DNA of 39,037 nucleotides from Bacteroidota bacterium (lineage in GTDB: Bacteria; Bacteroidota; Bacteroidia; Chitinophagales; Chitinophagaceae). The position numbers and the translations under genes are program-made. Location of the stretch: assembly GCA_026391125.1 (NCBI GenBank), contig JAPLEO010000068.1, positions 1 to 39,037 on the forward strand. The letters run 5' to 3'. Below are positions 15,309 to 25,171 of the stretch, in pieces. Within the stretch, counting starts at the first letter, position 1. Each line of letters begins with the position of its first letter. The notes below the pieces were generated by a model, which was not told where the DNA came from, made no database searches, and was given only the letters and a program-made list of their open reading frames with translations.

Positions 15309-16385
15309 TTAAAAATGCCATCCTTGAATTGCCACCAACGTCATCACTATCAAATTCACCATGCTAATGGGCAATAAATATTTCCATTCGAGATTTAATA
15401 ATTGATCAACACGCAATCTTGGGAAAGTCCATCTAAACCACATGATCAAAAAGATCAAGAAAAATGTTTTTCCAAAGAACCAAATGAATGTGGGGATATA
15501 ATCCATGATATGATTGAACGACTCCCAGTTGCCAATATGAAATGGCATCCATCCACCCAAGAATAGGGTAGCACCAATTGCACATACAATAAATATGTTG
15601 ATGTACTCAGCTAAAAAGAAAAGCGCGAATTTCATTCCCGAATATTCGGTATGAAATCCTGCAGTTAATTCTGATTCGGCTTCTGATAAATCAAAAGGAG
15701 CACGATTGGTTTCAGCAGTTACTGCGATGATAAATATTACAAAAGAAATAAGTGCAGGAATATGTGCTTTAAATAACCACCAACCATTTTGTTGGGAAAG
15801 AACGATATCATTAATATTCAAGCTTCCTGTTAATACGATAATTGATAGAACAGATAATCCCACAGACAATTCGTAACTCACCATCTGTGCACCACTACGC
15901 ATGGCACCTAATAAAGAGTATTTGTTATTGCTCGACCATCCTGCCATTAAAATACCGATCACTGAAACAGATGAAATGGCAGATACATATAAGACACCGA
16001 TATTGATATCCCAAATATGAAATCCTTTAGCAAAACCAATTGGAGCCAATACTAACATGGCTACCATCATCACAATAAAAGGAGCGAGGTTGAATAGGAA
16101 CTTATCTGCACCATCTGGAGTAAGTCCTTCTTTCATAATCAACTTAACCGTATCAGCTGCACTTTGAAACATTCCTTTCGGGCCAACACGATTTGGTCCT
16201 AAACGAATTTGTATCCAAGCTGCAACTTTTCTTTCCATGATTACGAGAACCAATCCAAGAGCTGCGAATAAGGCGATAGCCAAAACACCTACAATTACAA
16301 ATTCGAAAAGTAGGGCTACTGCCGGAGGAAAGGTTTTAGTTAACCAATCCTGAACAAGTGTTGTTAAACTTTCTAAACTAAACAT
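15309..16385 (-). CDS. nuoH: NADH-quinone oxidoreductase subunit H
   Basis: 358 residues, eight or nine membrane helices; with subunits B and D it forms the quinone chamber. Diagnostic segments are IQIRLGPNRVGPKGMFQ (about 57-73), the acidic loop APFDLSEAESELTAGFHTEY (about 230-249), and FPRLRVDQLL near the C-terminus. In a standard 14-gene operon nuoE, F and G come between nuoD and nuoH; here nuoH directly follows nuoD after 36 bases. Confidence 0.97.
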   Translation of the reverse strand: MFSLESLTTLVQDWLTKTFPPAVALLFEFVIVGVLAIALFAALGLVLVIMERKVAAWIQIRLGPNRVGPKGMFQSAADTVKLIMKEGLTPDGADKFLFNLAPFIVMMVAMLVLAPIGFAKGFHIWDINIGVLYVSAISSVSVIGILMAGWSSNNKYSLLGAMRSGAQMVSYELSVGLSVLSIIVLTGSLNINDIVLSQQNGWWLFKAHIPALISFVIFIIAVTAETNRAPFDLSEAESELTAGFHTEYSGMKFALFFLAEYINIFIVCAIGATLFLGGWMPFHIGNWESFNHIMDYIPTFIWFFGKTFFLIFLIMWFRWTFPRLRVDQLLNLEWKYLLPISMVNLIVMTLVAIQGWHF

Positions 16386-16421
16386 TTATTGATGTTGTCT
16401 TAAGTAACAAAATAGCTTTTA

Positions 16422-17537
16422 CTAGCGGTCAATATCGGGGATCACCAAATCCAATGTTCCCATTGATGCGATCAAATCACCAATTTTTCCGCCTCTTGTA
16501 ATATGATCCAAACAAGAAAGATTTGAAAAGCCTGGTGAACGGAATTTAATTCTATAAGGAGTTGTACCACCTTCACTAACAATATAAACACCCAATTCTC
16601 CTCTAGCGGTTTCTACAAGTTGGTAAAATTCTCCTTTCGGTAATTTTAAAACAGCTTTCGTTTTTGCTTGGAAATCTCCATCAGGAATATTGTCGATCAA
16701 TTGTTCAATGATCTTAATTGATTCGTTCATTTCACGCAAACGAACCATATATCTTGCAAATGAATCTCCCTCTGTTTCTAATATTTCATCAAATTGAAGT
16801 TGATGATAGATTTCGTAAGGATATAGTTTACGAACATCGCATGAAACCCCGCTACCACGAGCAGCCGGACCAGTTACACCATAACTAATCGCAGCTTCTT
16901 TTGATAAATAACCAACCCCTTTCATACGATTTTGGAAAATGATATTTCCAGTTACCAATTCATCGTATTCATGAATTTTAAGCTTGTATAATTTCAAGAA
17001 AGTCTTTACCCTATTTTGGAAATTGGGATGCAGATCCATCATCACACCACCTGGAACCATATAATTCATGGTAAGCCTTGCACCGCAGGTTTCTTCCATG
17101 ATATCGTTGATTGATTCACGTTCTCTGAAGGCGTGGAAGAAAGGAGTGAATGCACCCAAATCCATTGCCATCGCACCCCACCATAATTCATGTGAGGCAA
17201 TACGCGTTAATTCATCCATTAACACACGGATTACTTGAGCTCTTGCTGGAATTTCTATACCTAACCCTTTTTCAACAGTGAGAGCACAAGCATGGTTATT
17301 GATATGTGCAGAAAGATAATCCATTCTGCTAGTGCTATAAATGAACTGCCTATAGGTAAGGCTTTCACACATTTTCTCAATTGAACGATGTATATATCCA
17401 AGATGTGGTTCTACTTTTTTAATGGTCTCACCATTTAAAGTAATTACCAAGTGTAATACACCATGGGTTGCAGGGTGTTGCGGACCCACATTGATAATTA
17501 AATCCCCTTCTGCTGTTTTGCCTATTTCTTCAACCAT
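16422..17537 (-). CDS. nuoD: NADH-quinone oxidoreductase subunit D
   Basis: 371 residues, the 49-kDa-type subunit related to the [NiFe]-hydrogenase large subunit. The N-terminus has NVGPQHPATHGVLHL with the quinone-site His, then LGYIHRSIEKM, YLSAHINNHA and GPAARGSGVSCDVR. The four Ni-Fe ligands of hydrogenases are absent, as expected for complex I. Unlike some Bacteroidota it is not fused to subunit C, which is a separate gene upstream. The C-terminus GTLDLVIPDIDR is canonical. Confidence 0.97.
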   Translation of the reverse strand: MVEEIGKTAEGDLIINVGPQHPATHGVLHLVITLNGETIKKVEPHLGYIHRSIEKMCESLTYRQFIYSTSRMDYLSAHINNHACALTVEKGLGIEIPARAQVIRVLMDELTRIASHELWWGAMAMDLGAFTPFFHAFRERESINDIMEETCGARLTMNYMVPGGVMMDLHPNFQNRVKTFLKLYKLKIHEYDELVTGNIIFQNRMKGVGYLSKEAAISYGVTGPAARGSGVSCDVRKLYPYEIYHQLQFDEILETEGDSFARYMVRLREMNESIKIIEQLIDNIPDGDFQAKTKAVLKLPKGEFYQLVETARGELGVYIVSEGGTTPYRIKFRSPGFSNLSCLDHITRGGKIGDLIASMGTLDLVIPDIDR

Positions 17538-17596
17538 TTTTGTTGATTTGTTTTTTAAAGCCTTGATGGCTCATTATTGGTCTCAACTTTATAATG

Positions 17597-18052
17597 CTAT
17601 AATTTGATCATATTAATTGGATCTTCATAATCCTTTCTTAAAGGATAGCCAACCCAATCATCGGTCAATAAAAGTCTACGTAAATCAGGGTGCTCTAAGA
17701 AAATCACACCAAATAAATCGTACACTTCTCTTTCAAATAATTCTGCGCCACGCCAGATATCACATACCGTCATTACTTCTGGGTTAGTTCTGTCTAACTT
17801 TACTTTCACAACTATATTATCTAGGGTAGTAGTGGATCTTAAATGGTAAACCATTGTAAAATGCGTTTTCCAATCCACACAGGTTAAGCAGAATAAAAAA
17901 TTAAAAGGTGCAGCAGCACAGTTCCTTAATTTTTGAGCAGCATCTTTCCAATCAGCTGCTTCAATGCCAATATTCAACCATTCACCAGCTTCTTCAAAAC
18001 TGGCGGTAGGTAGTAATTCGCTGATGACTAATTTTATTTCTTCGTTTGACAT
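17597..18052 (-). CDS. nuoC: NADH-quinone oxidoreductase subunit C
   Basis: 151 residues from the ATG at 18052. A TTG 15 bases upstream is in frame, but the ATG is the better start. This 30-kDa-type subunit supports the junction of the peripheral and membrane arms. The family signature [24 protein letters not shown] (about 105-135) is clear, as is the YPLRKDYE ending that packs against subunit D. It lies 35 bases after nuoB. Confidence 0.95.
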   Translation of the reverse strand: MSNEEIKLVISELLPTASFEEAGEWLNIGIEAADWKDAAQKLRNCAAAPFNFLFCLTCVDWKTHFTMVYHLRSTTTLDNIVVKVKLDRTNPEVMTVCDIWRGAELFEREVYDLFGVIFLEHPDLRRLLLTDDWVGYPLRKDYEDPINMIKL

Positions 18053-18087
18053 ATATATAGGAGTCAATTTTTGAATGATAATATAAA

Positions 18088-18660
18088 TTAAAGCCCTTGC
18101 TTCATTTGCTCCCTCGTCATACCACGTTTGATCTTATCCTGTAAAGTGATCAATGCATGCATTAAAGCTTCAGGTCTTGGCGGACAACCAGGAATATAAA
18201 CATCAACTGGAATGACATGGTCTGCACCTTTCACCACAGAATAAGTATTATAGAAAAAAGGGCCTCCGCTAATAGCGCAAGCCCCCATGGCAATTACATA
18301 TTTTGGATCAGCCATCTGATCATACAATCTTTTCAAGACCGGTGCCATTTTATTGACGATCGTTCCTGCAATAATGATTACATCTGCTTGTCTTGGAGTT
18401 GCACGAGCAACTTCAAATCCAAATCTGGAGAAATCATATTTTGCACCTGCCACTGCCATATATTCAATACCACAGCAACTAGTTGCAAAAGTTAGAGGCC
18501 ATAATGAATTGGATCTAGCCCAATTCACCAGATCATCAATTTTGGTTAGAACGATACCACCACCTGGTACTTCTTGAACCTGACCCGGAAATTCGTTTAT
18601 TAAAGTATTTTCTGTAGAACTCATATAAGTAAATAGCGCTTTTGAATGATTTAAATCCAT
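18088..18660 (-). CDS. nuoB: NADH-quinone oxidoreductase subunit B ([4Fe-4S] N2)
   Basis: 190 residues if the ATG at 18660 is used; this ATG overlaps the nuoA stop region by 10 bases. A second ATG at 18624 (Met13, MSSTEN) would leave a 26-base gap and is also possible. The four ligands of the terminal cluster N2 are Cys62 and Cys63 (the unusual adjacent pair, SCCGIEYM), Cys128 and Cys159 (IPGCPPRPE). It hands electrons to quinone at the interface with subunits D and H. Confidence 0.96.
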   Translation of the reverse strand: MDLNHSKALFTYMSSTENTLINEFPGQVQEVPGGGIVLTKIDDLVNWARSNSLWPLTFATSCCGIEYMAVAGAKYDFSRFGFEVARATPRQADVIIIAGTIVNKMAPVLKRLYDQMADPKYVIAMGACAISGGPFFYNTYSVVKGADHVIPVDVYIPGCPPRPEALMHALITLQDKIKRGMTREQMKQGL

Positions 18661-19001
18661 TTTAATGCACCCTTTTTGTGTGCATATAAGAAGCCCATAA
18701 ATAATATAAAAAAGAAAACAATGATTTCGAACAAAGCTGTAATACCAACTTGTTTAACAACAACAGCCCAAGGATACATGAATACTAATTCTACATCGAA
18801 GATCAAAAAGATCAATGCAAAAAGGTAATATCCTACATTGTATTGGTTCCAAGGAGAACCAACGGTTGGAATTCCACACTCATACGCTTGGCCCTTTTGA
18901 GGGTTCTTAGTTCCTTTTACAAAAATCTTAGCGATAGCAATACCACCAGCAGAAAAAGCAATCGCGGCGGCAATTAAAACGAGTAAATAGGCTGCTCCCA
19001 T
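18651..19001 (-). CDS. nuoA: NADH-quinone oxidoreductase subunit A
   Basis: 116 residues with three membrane helices. The conserved loop [22 protein letters not shown] (about 39-60, with the switch Cys) and the acidic [15 protein letters not shown] helix are diagnostic. It is the first gene of the operon; the sequence upstream (19002-19239) must hold the operon promoter. Confidence 0.96.
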   Translation of the reverse strand: MGAAYLLVLIAAAIAFSAGGIAIAKIFVKGTKNPQKGQAYECGIPTVGSPWNQYNVGYYLFALIFLIFDVELVFMYPWAVVVKQVGITALFEIIVFFFILFMGFLYAHKKGALKWI

Positions 19002-19239
19002 AGGTGTTTTTTAGAAGGCATGAAGTTAGTGCAATGAAGTTAGTCTAAACATTGATTTTACGCACATGAGAATATGATTTTTATCATGTTATTTTTGAAC
19101 ATTTTCAATCCAGAAAACGTTGAAAAATATTTTAGAGGAAAATCATTGAAATATGAAATAATATAAATTAATTTAATACATCTTCGAAACCTTAATTAAG
19201 ATTCCACTGTTATATTACCTTTGACCCAAACCCACAGAA
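19002..19239. promoter_or_regulatory. divergent intergenic region between nuoA and the ABC exporter
   Basis: 238 bases between two divergent genes. Near nuoA there is a tandem direct repeat, TGAAGTTAGT at 19021-19030 and 19035-19044 (period 14), which would lie in the nuoA leader or over its promoter. An inverted pair ACATGA (19064-19069) and TCATGT (19084-19089) is a possible operator dyad. I find no convincing TAnnTTTG box for nuoA. On the plus strand, TACCTTTG lies at 19216-19223. Confidence 0.35.
19216..19223 (+). promoter_or_regulatory. promoter -7 box (TAnnTTTG type) for the ABC exporter
   Basis: TACCTTTG, identical to the box before the MutS2 gene, ends 16 bases before the TTG start. 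No good -33 TTTG at the expected spacing. Confidence 0.4.
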
Positions 19240-21087
19240 TTGAAACAACTTTCCGCAATCAATCCATATTTCTGGAAATATAGAAAACGATTTTTTATTG
19301 GTATCATTTTCGTGATCTGTGCCAATTATTTTGCAGTGTTGGCTCCACAGGTAACTGGCTTTGTTGTGAATCAAGTGCAATTGCATTTGCCTGGCGCAAA
19401 ACCTGTTGCAAGTAAACCCGTACATGATTGGTTGGTTTCAGGATTTATCCATTGGGTAGAGGGTAATAATTTCGATTTTGGAACGCTAATTGCTATTTGT
19501 AGTCTCACCATTCTTTTATTGGCGATCATTCGTGGAATCCTCATGTTTTTTATGCGCCAAACGATCATTGTGATGAGCAGGCATATTGAGTTTGATCAGA
19601 AAAACGCCATTTTTCAGCATTATCAACAACTTGATACAAATTTCTATAAAACTAATAGTACGGGCGACTTAATGAATAGGATGTCGGAGGACGTTAGTAG
19701 GGTCAGGATGTTTACTGGACCCGCGATAATGTATTTAATTAATCTTGTTGCCTTGATCGGCTTTAGTGTTGTGAGTATGTTACGCAAAGATGTGGCACTC
19801 ACTATTTATGTCTTGGCACCTTTACCCATTTTGGCAATTACTATTTATTTAGTGAATAGTATTATTAATAAGAAAAGCGAGAAAATACAATCTTTATTAT
19901 CTGATCTAACCTCAAATGCTCAGGAATCCTATTCAGGTATTCGTGTCATTAAATCTTTTGTGCAGGAGAAAGCGATGCTTGGTTTTTTTAAAAAGAACAG
20001 TGAAGCTTATCGCGAGCAAGCAGTGGGATTGGCTAAAGTAGAAGCCATTTATTTTCCTAGTATGGCTTTGATGATTGGCTTAAGCACTTTGTTTACGATT
20101 TGTATTGGCGGAATTCAGGCTTTACATGATACCAGTAAACTTGGTCTCATTGTAGAATTTGTCATCTATATTAATATGCTCACATTCCCTGTGAGTGCTA
20201 TTGGATGGACTGCAAGTATGATCCAAAGAGCAGCAGCTTCACAAAAACGGATCAACGAATTCCTTCAAGCTAAACCAACTATTGAGAATTGTAATAACCC
20301 ATCTAAACAGGCGATTACTGGAACAATTGAATTTGATCAGGTTAGTTTTACCTACCCACATACCGGAATAAAAGCGATCCAGGAACTGAATTTGAATATT
20401 GAAAAAGGACAAAAAGTATTGATACTTGGTAGAACAGGTAGTGGGAAATCAACGATCGCACAATTATTATTGCGTTTTTATGACCCTAGCAAAGGGGAGG
20501 TAAGGATTGGAGGATTAGATATTAAATCGATTGATACAAAGGTCTTAAGAGAACAGATCAGTTATGTACAACAGGATGTATTCTTGTTTAGTGACACCGT
20601 ATCAAACAATATCAGTTTTGGATTATCTGAAACTGCTACTCAAGAAAAAATTGAAAAGGCTGCTCAATTCTCTAATGTTCATAACGAAATTCTTGGCTTT
20701 GAAAAAGGCTATGAAACCATGATAGGAGAGCGAGGTGTTACCTTAAGTGGCGGACAAAAACAAAGAATCTCCATTGCTCGAGCCTTGATCAAAAATCCAG
20801 AGATCATCGTATTCGACGATTGTTTAAGTGCCGTTGATGCCAAAACAGAATATCGGATCCTCTCCAATCTGTATACTTATTTAAAAGACAAAACTGCTTT
20901 TATCATTACACATCGTATTTTTTCAACTTTCCGATTCGATAAAATTGTAGTGCTAGAAAATGGCTCAATCATTGAAATGGGCGACCATGACTCACTCATG
21001 ACTCAGAATGGATACTATGCTGAATTGTATCGATTACAATTAACAGAACAGGAAAAAGAAATGGAAGATTTCACTCCTGAAATTTAA
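19240..21087 (+). CDS. ABC exporter half-transporter (membrane and ATPase domains fused)
   Basis: 615 residues from a TTG start (the first usable codon after the promoter box). Residues 1-340 are a type IV ABC transmembrane domain with six helices, the first segment preceded by PYFWKYRKRFF. The ATPase domain follows: Walker A GRTGSGKST at 397-405, Q-loop YVQQDVFLFSD, signature LSGGQKQR, Walker B IIVFD ending at Asp526, and the switch His in THRIFST. The residue after Walker B, normally the catalytic Glu, is Asp527. That change marks the degenerate site of heterodimeric exporters, but no second half-transporter lies next to it here. Function may be lipid or drug export (MsbA/LmrA-like); the substrate cannot be told. 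Confidence 0.93.
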   Translation: MKQLSAINPYFWKYRKRFFIGIIFVICANYFAVLAPQVTGFVVNQVQLHLPGAKPVASKPVHDWLVSGFIHWVEGNNFDFGTLIAICSLTILLLAIIRGILMFFMRQTIIVMSRHIEFDQKNAIFQHYQQLDTNFYKTNSTGDLMNRMSEDVSRVRMFTGPAIMYLINLVALIGFSVVSMLRKDVALTIYVLAPLPILAITIYLVNSIINKKSEKIQSLLSDLTSNAQESYSGIRVIKSFVQEKAMLGFFKKNSEAYREQAVGLAKVEAIYFPSMALMIGLSTLFTICIGGIQALHDTSKLGLIVEFVIYINMLTFPVSAIGWTASMIQRAAASQKRINEFLQAKPTIENCNNPSKQAITGTIEFDQVSFTYPHTGIKAIQELNLNIEKGQKVLILGRTGSGKSTIAQLLLRFYDPSKGEVRIGGLDIKSIDTKVLREQISYVQQDVFLFSDTVSNNISFGLSETATQEKIEKAAQFSNVHNEILGFEKGYETMIGERGVTLSGGQKQRISIARALIKNPEIIVFDDCLSAVDAKTEYRILSNLYTYLKDKTAFIITHRIFSTFRFDKIVVLENGSIIEMGDHDSLMTQNGYYAELYRLQLTEQEKEMEDFTPEI

Positions 21088-21112
21088 AAACTGAAACTAG
21101 AAGCTTCAAAAT

Positions 21113-21142
21113 TTTGGTAATTCTGAAACAATCCTATATTTG
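21113..21142 (+). promoter_or_regulatory. promoter with both -33 and -7 boxes for the PUR-family gene
   Basis: TTTG (21113-21116) and TATATTTG (21135-21142) are 18 bases apart, matching the Bacteroidota primary-sigma consensus at both boxes. Transcription should begin a few bases after 21142, which rules out the upstream TTG start at 21140 for the next gene. Confidence 0.65.
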
Positions 21143-21181
21143 TGCCGCTTATTTGATTTTACAACCAAAACAATATTAACT

Positions 21182-21667
21182 GTGTCGTACGAGAACAACG
21201 AGAAGAAAATGGAAAGCGTTTATAGCAAACGTATCAGAGCTGGGAAAAGAAGAACTTATTTTTTTGATGTAAGAGCTACCAGAGGAAATGATTACTATTT
21301 AACTATTACAGAAAGCCGTAAAAGGTTTGATAATAATGGCTATGATAGACACAAGATCTTTTTGTATAAAGAAGATTTCAACAAATTTATCAAAGCATTA
21401 GGTGAAGCAATTGATTATGTGAAGACCGATTTAATGCCAGATTTTGATTTTGATGCCTTTAACCATGAATATCCAGAAGGTGAGGATGGTTTGAATGAAA
21501 ATGAAGGTGGAGAAAACAATGATTTCACAGCAGCTCCAACCGCTTCTCCAGTTGTTGAGGAAGTTAAAGAACCTGTTATTATTACTGAAACAATAACACC
21601 AATTGTAGAAGAAAGCAAAGATGATTTTATCAATCCTACTGCAACTGAAGAAGTAGATAAATGGTAA
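21182..21667 (+). CDS. PUR family DNA/RNA-binding protein (DUF3276)
   Basis: 161 residues from the GTG at 21182 (VSYENNEKK); an ATG at 21209 is the alternative (152 residues). A frame-compatible TTG at 21140 lies inside the promoter -7 box and is excluded. Residues about 10-100 form one PUR-like repeat: MESVYSKRIRAGKRRTYFFD, YYLTITESRKRF, HKIFLYKEDFNKFIKAL. The C-terminal third is acidic and low in complexity (Glu/Thr/Pro/Val). PUR-alpha-type domains bind single-stranded nucleic acids; in Bacteroidota the role is not settled. Its own promoter and terminator make it a single-gene unit. Confidence 0.88.
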   Translation: MSYENNEKKMESVYSKRIRAGKRRTYFFDVRATRGNDYYLTITESRKRFDNNGYDRHKIFLYKEDFNKFIKALGEAIDYVKTDLMPDFDFDAFNHEYPEGEDGLNENEGGENNDFTAAPTASPVVEEVKEPVIITETITPIVEESKDDFINPTATEEVDKW

Positions 21668-21680
21668 CTAACGAAGTATA

Positions 21681-21715
21681 AAAAAAGCCGCCCAGATTAT
21701 TGAGGCGGCTTTTTT
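21681..21715. terminator. bidirectional terminator
   Basis: AAAAAAGCCGCC (21681-21692) pairs over 12 bp with GGCGGCTTTTTT (21704-21715), with an 11-base loop. It has a T run on both strands, so it can end the PUR-family transcript and the converging GNAT transcript. Confidence 0.9.
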
Positions 21716-21717
21716 AT

Positions 21718-22200
21718 TTATATTTTTTTAAGCATCCAGACACCACAGCCGTCATGGCCAGTGTTTCCCATGGGACCTTTTAAATAATCAAATCCAAAAA
21801 GCTCATATACCTGAATCGCTTTTTTTAGCTCTGGCATCGTTTCTAAATACATCTGATCAAAGCCCTCTTTTTTGGCTTCTTGTATACAATGATTAATCAT
21901 TTTTTGTCCAAGACCCTTTCCACGAGCTGATTTCGATAAATACATTTTCACCAATTCACAAGTGTGGTCATTGAGTCCATCAGAATGAAAATATCCAGCA
22001 CCCCCAAGTATCAAGCCATCTTCTTCAGCAATAAAATAAGCACAGTGTTGCTGTTTCTGAAAAAGTTCAAATAAAAAATCCGTTGATTCATCAAAGTATA
22101 CGGTACCTGGTTTGTTAGCTCCAAATTCTTCCAGTGCCGCTCTTATAATTGATGCGATGATGGCATTGTCCTCTTTTTGTATGGGCCTAATTACAACCAC
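21718..22200 (-). CDS. GNAT family N-acetyltransferase
   Basis: 160 residues from a GTG start, 1 base after the pgi stop, so translation is probably coupled. It has the GNAT fold: N-terminal IRPIQKEDNAIIASII, the acetyl-CoA loop SARGKGLGQKMI (R-x-x-G-x-G, about 93-104), and a C-terminal AIQVYELFGFDYLKGP strand-helix. The substrate is unknown; small-molecule amines and protein N-termini are both possible. Confidence 0.9.
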   Translation of the reverse strand: MVVIRPIQKEDNAIIASIIRAALEEFGANKPGTVYFDESTDFLFELFQKQQHCAYFIAEEDGLILGGAGYFHSDGLNDHTCELVKMYLSKSARGKGLGQKMINHCIQEAKKEGFDQMYLETMPELKKAIQVYELFGFDYLKGPMGNTGHDGCGVWMLKKI

Positions 22201-22201
22201 G

Positions 22202-23863
22202 TTATTTTGATTTACGGAATTTTTTAAATGTATTGATCAATCCGTTTGTAGAACTATCATGACCCGTTACAGTATCTTCATTTTCTAATTCAGGTAAAAT
22301 TTTATTGGCCAATTGTTTACCTAATTCAACTCCCCATTGATCAAAACTGAAAATATTCCAAAGCACGCCCTGAATAAATATTTTATGTTCATACAAGGCA
22401 ATCAAAGTACCTAAACTAAAAGGTGTGATCTCTTTTACCAAGATGGAGTTCGTAGGTTTATTGCCTGCAAATACTTTAAATGGAGTTAGCTTTTTGATTT
22501 CTTCTTCCGATTTGCCGGCTTTCATTAATTCAACCATCACTTCGTTTTCCGACTTTCCATTCATTAAAGCTTCAGTTTGTGCAAAGAAGTTTGACATCAA
22601 TTTTGCATGATGGTCGCCAATTGGATTATGACTCTTTGCAGGAGCAATAAAATCACATGGGATCAATAAAGTGCCTTGATGGATCAATTGATAAAATGCA
22701 TGCTGACCATTGGTACCTGGCTCACCCCAAATCACAGGACCAGTTGCATAATTAACTGGATTTCCATTTCTATCTACGCTTTTTCCATTGCTTTCCATAT
22801 TTCCTTGTTGGAAATATGCGGCAAAGCGATGCATGTATTGATCATATGGTAAAATGGCCTCACTCTGTGCATCCATAAAATTGGTATACCAAACTCCAAT
22901 CAAGGCCATTAATACCGGTATATTTTTTTTGAATGCAGCCGATTGTAAGTGTTTATCAGCTGATTCGGCTCCTTTTAATAACGCTATGAAATTGTCATAT
23001 CCAATCGTTAAAGCAATGGATAAACCTATCGCACTCCATAAAGAATATCTTCCACCAACCCAATCCCAAAATTCAAACATGTTTTCTTTGTCGATTCCAA
23101 ATGCAGTAACTGCCTTTTCATTGGTACTTAATGCCGCAAAATGTTTGGCAACATCATTCTGGCTTGCACCAGATTCCAAAAACCAATCCCTTGCTGTGAT
23201 AGCATTGGTCATGGTTTCTTGAGTAGTGAAAGTTTTTGAAGCTATTAAGAACAGTGTTTCTTCGGGTTTAACTTTTTTCAAAGTTTCATAGATATGGGTA
23301 CCATCCACATTACTTACAAAGAATGTTTCAATTCCTTTAACCCAATAAGGTTTTAATGCTTCTGTTACCATCACAGGACCTAGATCACTTCCACCAATTC
23401 CAATATTTACGATATATCTTATTTTCTTTCCGGTATATCCTTTCCAATTACCAGTATGGATCGACTCACAGAAGGCCTTCATTTGTGCCTGCACTTTTTG
23501 AATTCCAGGCATGATGTCCTTACCATCAACCATTACTGGATTTCCTGAAAAATTTCTCAAAGCAGTGTGTAATACAGCCCTGTCTTCAGTTTCATTGATG
23601 GCAATTCCACTAACCAAAGCATGAATAGCATCTTTTAATTTGCAATCTTCTGCTAATTCTAATAAAAGCTTTAGTGTCTTTTCGTTCAATATATTTTTTG
23701 AATAATCAAAGACGATATCATCTAAAGTCAATGAAAACTTATTGAATCTCTCTTCATCAGCCGTAAACAAATCGCGCATATTCTTGCGATTCATTTCTTC
23801 TTCAAAATGTTTCTTTAATAAAAACCAGGCCTGCGTTGTTGTTGGGTTTGTTCTAGGTAACAT
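22202..23863 (-). CDS. pgi: glucose-6-phosphate isomerase
   Basis: 553 residues from the ATG at 23863 ([13 protein letters not shown], a normal family N-terminus; an in-frame TTG 36 bases upstream was not used). It interconverts glucose 6-phosphate and fructose 6-phosphate. Visible family motifs are [13 protein letters not shown], the signature [13 protein letters not shown], and [19 protein letters not shown] with the catalytic Glu and His. The length is that of the classical (E. coli-like, about 549) form. It is followed by the GNAT gene and lies 40 bases after the threonine aldolase gene, so the three may form one transcript. Confidence 0.97.
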   Translation of the reverse strand: MLPRTNPTTTQAWFLLKKHFEEEMNRKNMRDLFTADEERFNKFSLTLDDIVFDYSKNILNEKTLKLLLELAEDCKLKDAIHALVSGIAINETEDRAVLHTALRNFSGNPVMVDGKDIMPGIQKVQAQMKAFCESIHTGNWKGYTGKKIRYIVNIGIGGSDLGPVMVTEALKPYWVKGIETFFVSNVDGTHIYETLKKVKPEETLFLIASKTFTTQETMTNAITARDWFLESGASQNDVAKHFAALSTNEKAVTAFGIDKENMFEFWDWVGGRYSLWSAIGLSIALTIGYDNFIALLKGAESADKHLQSAAFKKNIPVLMALIGVWYTNFMDAQSEAILPYDQYMHRFAAYFQQGNMESNGKSVDRNGNPVNYATGPVIWGEPGTNGQHAFYQLIHQGTLLIPCDFIAPAKSHNPIGDHHAKLMSNFFAQTEALMNGKSENEVMVELMKAGKSEEEIKKLTPFKVFAGNKPTNSILVKEITPFSLGTLIALYEHKIFIQGVLWNIFSFDQWGVELGKQLANKILPELENEDTVTGHDSSTNGLINTFKKFRKSK

Positions 23864-23903
23864 ATCTATTCTATTTCTATTTGGATAAGGGATTATCAAA
23901 AAT

Positions 23904-24917
23904 TTAAAGACGCTCTATGATGTCGATGGTCTGTTGAACCTGACTTGCAGAAACATCTAAATGCAAAACAAATCTGATTTGAGTAGGGGAGATTGCTATT
24001 GCCAAGATTCCTCGCTCTTTCAAAATTTCAGAAAGCTGGGGAGCTGTATACTTTCCTTTTACTTCGAATATTAAAATATTGGTTTCAACCGGTAAAATTG
24101 TACCAACAAAATCCTTTTTTAATAAGACTGATTCAATCAATTTTGCATGTTGATGATCTTCAGTTAGTCGATCTATATGATGGTTCAAAGCATAAATACC
24201 AGCAGCCGCTAAAAAACCAGCCTGTCTCATTCCACCGCCAAAAAGTTTCCTAACTCGCTTTGCTTTTTTGATCAAACTTGATTTTCCAATCAATACTGAC
24301 CCAACTGGTGCACCTAGCCCTTTACTCAAACAAATGGAGATGGAATCAAAAATAGACCCATATTGCTGGAAGGTTTCTTGTTTGGCCACAATTGCATTAA
24401 ATAGACGGGCACCATCTAAATGAAGTCCTAATCCGTTAGTTGCGCAAACCTCTCTAATTGCTTGAATATCAGAAAAATTATAACAACTTCCACCGCCACG
24501 ATTAGCAGTGTTCTCTAATGAAACCAAACTTGTTTTAGGCTTATGAATATCATCTGGATTGATGGCTTGTTTAACCATTTCGGCAGTAATCCTACCTCGA
24601 TCTCCGTTTAGTAAACGAACGGATGATCCAGAATTTGCTGCAATACCACCGCCTTCGTATAAATAAATATGGGATAAGATATCGCAGATAACTTCATCTC
24701 CTGGCTGTGTATGGCATTTAATTGCAATTTGATTCGACATAGTGCCACTTGGACAAAACAAGGCAGATTCCATGCCGAAAAGCGATGCAGAAAGGGATTC
24801 GAGCTCATTTACAGAAGGATCTTCTCCAAAAACATCGTCTCCAATTTTTGCTTGCATCATTGCTTCCCGCATCAATTGTGTTGGTCGGGTTACAGTATCT
24901 GACCGATAATCAATCAT
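23904..24917 (-). CDS. ltaE: low-specificity L-threonine aldolase (PLP enzyme)
   Basis: 337 residues, fold type I PLP enzyme that cleaves L-threonine and allo-threonine to glycine and acetaldehyde. The N-terminus [12 protein letters not shown] and [15 protein letters not shown] are hallmarks of the family; [11 protein letters not shown] holds the Asp that pairs with the PLP nitrogen. The Schiff-base Lys is Lys199 in [12 protein letters not shown]. Length and motifs agree with E. coli LtaE (333). Specificity for L- versus allo-threonine cannot be read. Confidence 0.95.
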   Translation of the reverse strand: MIDYRSDTVTRPTQLMREAMMQAKIGDDVFGEDPSVNELESLSASLFGMESALFCPSGTMSNQIAIKCHTQPGDEVICDILSHIYLYEGGGIAANSGSSVRLLNGDRGRITAEMVKQAINPDDIHKPKTSLVSLENTANRGGGSCYNFSDIQAIREVCATNGLGLHLDGARLFNAIVAKQETFQQYGSIFDSISICLSKGLGAPVGSVLIGKSSLIKKAKRVRKLFGGGMRQAGFLAAAGIYALNHHIDRLTEDHQHAKLIESVLLKKDFVGTILPVETNILIFEVKGKYTAPQLSEILKERGILAIAISPTQIRFVLHLDVSASQVQQTIDIIERL

Positions 24918-25061
24918 AGGCAGCGAAGATAAACCGAAATCGGTCTTTAATGACCATCAATACCTATCTAATTTTATCCTCATTTGGGGCATTATTGAGA
25001 AGTGTTTTACCCATTTTTGGAAGTTTTTCCACAAATGCTAGCAAGGAAGCATGTTTTTTTA

Positions 25062-25069
25062 TACTTTTG
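25062..25069 (+). promoter_or_regulatory. promoter -7 box (TAnnTTTG type) of the sigma factor gene
   Basis: TACTTTTG fits the consensus and leaves a leader of about 95 bases before the ATG at 25172. No clear -33 TTTG is visible. Confidence 0.45.
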
Positions 25070-25171
25070 CAGGCTCTGAAAAAGGCTGTCGGCATTATCA
25101 AATACAATTATCTATTGTATAACAATTACAGACTTTTCTGCGTTTTATATTAATTAAGCTAATAACAAACT

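Noticed and set aside
21140..21181. Longer start (TTG) for the PUR-family protein
   Set aside because: The TTG is part of the -7 promoter box, so it would not be in the mRNA.
24950..25153. Possible 67-residue gene between threonine aldolase and the sigma factor
   Set aside because: It would run across the sigma factor promoter region, has no recognisable domain, and its composition looks like T-rich leader sequence.
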